6,872 nt of DNA from an uncultured bacterium (lineage in GTDB: Bacteria; CALINM01). Positions 6,757 to 6,872 of this stretch are shown piece by piece (position 1 is the first letter of the stretch; the number at the start of each line of letters is the position of its first letter). Below the pieces are notes generated by a model. That model saw only the letters and a list, made by a program, of their open reading frames with translations, was not told the origin of the DNA and ran no database searches. Made by a program: the position numbers and the translations under genes. Where the stretch lies: contig CALINM010000183.1 in assembly GCA_938045315.1 (NCBI GenBank), positions 1 to 6,872 on the forward strand. Reading direction: 5' to 3'.

Positions 6757-6872
6757 ATGAAAGTACTGGTAATAGACGATGAAGATTTGATCTTTCAGAT
6801 AATAAAACCATATTTAGAAAATTATGGTTGTTATTGTGAGCAGCTTAAACCTAAAAATATTAATGAGGTTAT
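6757..6872 (+). CDS. Response regulator, receiver-domain N-terminus (partial)
   Basis: Thirty-eight codons are visible before the window ends. The product begins MKVLVIDDEDLIFQIIKPYL, the typical first strand and helix of a CheY-type receiver domain, with the acidic pair Asp7-Asp8 that binds the metal ion. The phosphorylated aspartate, expected near residue 50-55, and any output domain lie outside the window. It could therefore be a stand-alone CheY or the start of a larger regulator. ATG 6757 is the first possible start because an in-frame TAA stands at 6748-6750. No clear Shine-Dalgarno sequence precedes it, only an A-rich stretch. It lies 51 bases after fliA with no recognisable terminator, so read-through from the flagellar operon is likely. 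A role in chemotaxis or flagellar control is inferred only from position. Confidence 0.85.
   Translation, partial: MKVLVIDDEDLIFQIIKPYLENYGCYCEQLKPKNINEV

Overview
The window is one co-directional, tightly packed flagellar cluster on the + strand. In order it carries fliQ, fliR (reading frame broken), flhB, flhA, flhF, flhG, fliA (sigma-28) and the first 38 codons of a response-regulator gene that runs off the right edge. There are no RNA genes, mobile elements, CRISPR arrays or long non-coding stretches. The longest gap is 51 bases, between fliA and the response regulator.

The DNA is clearly A+T-rich (not counted exactly) and has many homopolymer runs of 7 to 9 bases. Having flhF, flhG and fliA directly after the export-gate genes, with no chemotaxis genes between flhG and fliA, fits an A+T-rich flagellated Gram-negative-type bacterium, for example a Deferribacteres-like or deltaproteobacterial-like lineage, better than the Bacillus layout. 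This taxonomic guess is weak because it rests on gene order and composition only.

Positions 1-4126 encode membrane parts of the flagellar type III export gate: FliQ and FliR (with FliP, presumably just upstream), the specificity switch FlhB, and the proton-driven FlhA with its cytoplasmic docking domain. Positions 4116-5986 encode FlhF, an SRP-like GTPase, and FlhG, a MinD-like ATPase; in other bacteria this pair sets flagellar position and number. Positions 5983-6705 encode sigma-28, which transcribes late flagellar genes. Neighbouring genes are 3 to 14 bases apart or overlap by 4 to 11 bases, so translation is probably coupled and the group probably forms one transcript whose promoter lies left of the window.

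The main anomaly is in fliR. Its two conserved halves lie in different frames that meet at a run of nine T (536-544). Removing one T restores a normal 253-residue FliR. This may be a sequencing or assembly error, a real recent mutation, or a site decoded by transcriptional slippage; the sequence alone cannot decide. Secondary points are unusual residues in the promoter-recognition part of sigma-28, an FlhG without the usual N-terminal FlhF-activating motif, and other long homopolymers in flhB and flhG. I found no convincing novel system; apart from fliR this is a recognisable flagellar operon.
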